NCBI GenBank assembly: GCA_963757265.1
Contig: CAVWRA010000011.1
Location: 248,001 to 312,000 of the forward strand
Source: CAIVVT01 sp963757265
GTDB lineage: Bacteria; Acidobacteriota; Terriglobia; Bryobacterales; Bryobacteraceae
Direction of reading: 5' to 3'
DNA: 64,000 nucleotides
The notes beneath the pieces are model-generated. The model was not told the origin of the DNA. It ran no database searches and was given only the letters and a program-made list of their open reading frames with translations. Position numbers and translations under genes: made by a program. Shown in pieces: positions 62,244 to 64,000 of the stretch (position 1 is its first letter; each line of letters starts with the position of its first letter).

Positions 62244-62603
62244 TCAGGCCACGGGCTCGAGAATGATCTGATCGCCGGCCAGCGTGCCGGTCAATTCGAT
62301 GGTTCCCGCGGGCAACTCGATCACCGAGTTCGCCCGCAGGCACGCGGCCATGCGCCAGGGCCGCAAGGAGGGACGGCAGCGGACCACGCGCAAATGGCGA
62401 TCCAGAAACAGCACGTCGATCGTGAAACGCATGAAGAAACAATGCACGGCTTCACAGGGCTCCAGCCAGATTGCCTCGCCCGGCGGCGCTGTGTCGAGCC
62501 CCAACCATCCCTGGCGGCGGGAGCGGCTGTCGTGGGCCAGAGTCACGGCCTGCGCCAGAACGGCTCCTGAGCGTGCGTTGATGATCCTGAACTGCTGCGC
62601 CAT
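62244..62603 (-). CDS. DUF192 (UPF0127) family protein
   Basis: 119 residues. Family pattern: SRSRRQGWLGLDTAPPGEAIWLEPCEAVHCFFMRFTIDVLFLDR, then RPWRMAACLRANSVIELPAGTIELTGTLAGDQI. The Phe-Phe-Met-Arg-Phe-x-Ile-Asp core is the hallmark of the family. The function is not established. It lacks the usual signal peptide, so it is probably cytoplasmic. It lies upstream of cpaA on the same strand; DUF192 genes are often found by pilus or secretion genes in related bacteria, as I recall. The start ATG at 62603 has no strong ribosome site. Confidence 0.87.
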   Translation of the reverse strand: MAQQFRIINARSGAVLAQAVTLAHDSRSRRQGWLGLDTAPPGEAIWLEPCEAVHCFFMRFTIDVLFLDRHLRVVRCRPSLRPWRMAACLRANSVIELPAGTIELTGTLAGDQIILEPVA

Positions 62604-62730
62604 GGGCCTGCGCGCCTCCCTCAGAGCAGTCTACGTCTTCTCGGCAGCTTGCGGGCATGCGCGGTGCAGTCACTGCGCAGGGAAAGCTTGCTAGGATGGC
62701 GAGAGGTCCGATCCGCCCGGCTGCACGCTC

Positions 62731-63531
62731 ATGCTCGAGAACATCAACCTGGGGAAAAAGCTCTCCCGCGAGGAATACAAGCAGATTCTTCCCGGCCTGC
62801 AACAACGCCTGTACGATTTGGAGAAAGCCTGCTGGGATCATGGCGCCCCCACCGTCGTCGTCTTCGAAGGCTGGGACGCGGCCGGCAAAGGCACCACGAT
62901 CGCGACGCTGACTCAGCGGCTGGATCCGCGCGGCTTCAAGCTCTATCCAATCACTGCGCCGCGCACTTATGAAATGCAGCGGCCCTGGCTGTGGCGCTTC
63001 TGGCTGAAAGTGCCGAACCGCGGTGAGATGGTGATTTTCGATCACAGCTGGTACGGCCGGGTGCTTGAAGAGCGCGTCGAGCGGACGATTCCCGAAAAGG
63101 CCTGGCGGGACTCCTTTCGCGACATCGTGGAGTTCGAACGCATGCTGGCCGACGATGGGACGACGTTCGTGAAATTCTTCCTGCACATCAGCAAGAAGGA
63201 ACAGAAGAGACGATTCAAGGCCATCGAGGCCGATCCCCTCGAAGCGTGGCGCGTGACCGAGGCGGACTGGGCGCGCCACAAGGGGTACGACCGCTACCTC
63301 GAGGCCGTGGAGGAGATGCTCGAGCTGACTGAATCCGAGTATGCTCCATGGACGATCGTCGAAGCGACCTCCAGATCGTATGCCCGGCGCAAGGTTTTCG
63401 ATACGCTCATTGAGGCTCTGGAAGAGCGGCTGGGCCCGGATGCGCCGCCGCGCGCCGAGCTGACCGGGCACGACGCCAAGGACGCTGAACTCCGCGCCGC
63501 CATGGATTCCCTGACCGGAGGCACGCTCTGA
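62731..63531 (+). CDS. ppk2: Polyphosphate kinase 2-family protein, first of a pair
   Basis: 266 residues. Walker A is VVFEGWDAAGKGTT (G47-G54), followed by LDPRGFKLYPITAPRTYEMQRPWLWRFW and the Walker B/lid region VIFDHSWYGRVLEERVERTI. These are PPK2 hallmarks; the enzymes transfer phosphate between polyphosphate and nucleoside mono- or diphosphates. Arg/Lys-rich lid motifs (KKEQKRRFKAIEADPLEAWRVTEADW) are intact. Whether it phosphorylates AMP, ADP or GDP cannot be read by eye. The stop overlaps the start of the next PPK2 gene by one base (TGATG), so both are translated together. Confidence 0.93.
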   Translation: MLENINLGKKLSREEYKQILPGLQQRLYDLEKACWDHGAPTVVVFEGWDAAGKGTTIATLTQRLDPRGFKLYPITAPRTYEMQRPWLWRFWLKVPNRGEMVIFDHSWYGRVLEERVERTIPEKAWRDSFRDIVEFERMLADDGTTFVKFFLHISKKEQKRRFKAIEADPLEAWRVTEADWARHKGYDRYLEAVEEMLELTESEYAPWTIVEATSRSYARRKVFDTLIEALEERLGPDAPPRAELTGHDAKDAELRAAMDSLTGGTL

Positions 63532-64000
63532 TGCTCGAAACCGTTGACCTCACCCTGGCTCTGGATCGTGAATCCTATGTTCGTGAGCTTACCCGGCGGC
63601 AGGTGCAACTGCGGCAGCTCGGCTATCAGGTCTACCTGCAAAAGCGTCCCGTCATAATCGCCTTCGAGGGCTGGGACGCCGCCGGCAAGGGCGGCGCCAT
63701 CAAGCGCATCACGGAGAAACTCGATCCCCGCGGCTATATCGTCTACCCCATCAGCGTCCCGCAAGGCGAGGACAAGACGCGCCACTACCTGTACCGCTTC
63801 TGGCGGCGTCTGCCCGAGCGCGGCCAGATCGCGATCTTCGATCGCACCTGGTACGGCCGCGTGCTGGTCGAGCGCGTGGAGGGGTTTGCCAAGGAGGAGG
63901 AGTGGAAGCGCGCCTACAAGGAGATCAACTCCTTTGAGCGCCAGTTGCGCGATTTCGGCGTGATTCTGCTCAAATTCTGGATCCACATCTCGCGCGATGA
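63531..64000 (+). CDS. ppk2: Second PPK2-family protein (3' end outside window)
   Basis: At least 156 residues; the frame runs off the right edge. MLETVDLTLALDRESY aligns with MLENINLGKKLSREEY of the first protein. Walker A is IAFEGWDAAGKGG at the same position (47-54), then LDPRGYIVYPISVPQGEDKTRHYLYRFW and IAIFDRTWYGRVLVERVEGF. Tandem PPK2 domains are known as fused two-domain polyphosphate:AMP phosphotransferases; here the two are separate coupled genes, both with intact P-loops as far as can be seen. Remaining C-terminal sequence is unknown. Confidence 0.92.
   Translation, partial: MLETVDLTLALDRESYVRELTRRQVQLRQLGYQVYLQKRPVIIAFEGWDAAGKGGAIKRITEKLDPRGYIVYPISVPQGEDKTRHYLYRFWRRLPERGQIAIFDRTWYGRVLVERVEGFAKEEEWKRAYKEINSFERQLRDFGVILLKFWIHISRD

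Overview
The window is high-GC bacterial DNA that most resembles Acidobacteriota of the Bryobacterales/Solibacter type. The grounds are an Oar-type TonB-dependent receptor with a carboxypeptidase-like N-domain, a GWxTD-domain protein, a large multi-PAS hybrid kinase, a sulfatase-TPR fusion, fused HemC-HemD and a complete Tad (Flp pilus) locus. This is inferred from protein families only: no rRNA or tRNA gene was found, and species cannot be given.

Layout. 1-8029: a hybrid histidine kinase cut by the window edge, an S9 peptidase with a one-base frameshift, and an M28 peptidase. 8206-12367: a small membrane protein, a two-gene AAA ATPase/TOPRIM pair that looks like a transferred defence module, and a membrane protein with a long disordered region. 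12368-14470: a repeat-rich leader and an FAD monooxygenase. 14475-24195: a sugar-related block (GH29 fucosidase, aldo/keto reductase, zinc dehydrogenase, TonB-dependent receptor), then thiE and an amino-acid permease. 24316-31926: a tandem pair of small secreted proteins (the second frameshifted), a structured interspersed repeat, a queuosine-precursor transporter, a GWxTD protein with a plug-less outer-membrane barrel, and a sulfatase-TPR protein. 32085-40151: a 58-aa basic protein, a metallopeptidase, a thioredoxin-fold protein, hemCD, a 900-bp non-coding repeat region, an SGNH hydrolase, a sugar isomerase-like protein and rhaM. 40405-44827: two tandem paralogous polytopic membrane proteins and a GT2 glycosyltransferase. 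44896-62603: a TonB-like protein, a LuxR-type regulator and the Tad locus. 62731-64000: two consecutive PPK2 genes.

The Tad locus is the largest coherent system. Minor-pilin genes (TadE, TadE, TadG-vWA) diverge from a rightward operon: PilZ-like protein, large membrane protein, Flp pilin, CpaB, CpaC secretin, CpaE, CpaF ATPase, TadB, TadC, a 33-aa membrane microprotein and a J-domain protein. The prepilin peptidase and a DUF192 protein lie at its far end on the opposite strand. Two genes (flp pilin and the 33-aa protein) are very short and easily missed.

Most novel in my view: the AAA/TOPRIM pair; two copies of a roughly 200-bp structured element whose paired ends differ in sequence between copies; the array of CACCGTG/CACGGTG hairpins; the TGTCGA repeat array upstream of hemCD; and the unrecognised genes in the Tad locus. 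Two clear one-base frameshifts (3723-3724 and 24983), and a possible third near 40320-40404, may be real decay or assembly error.
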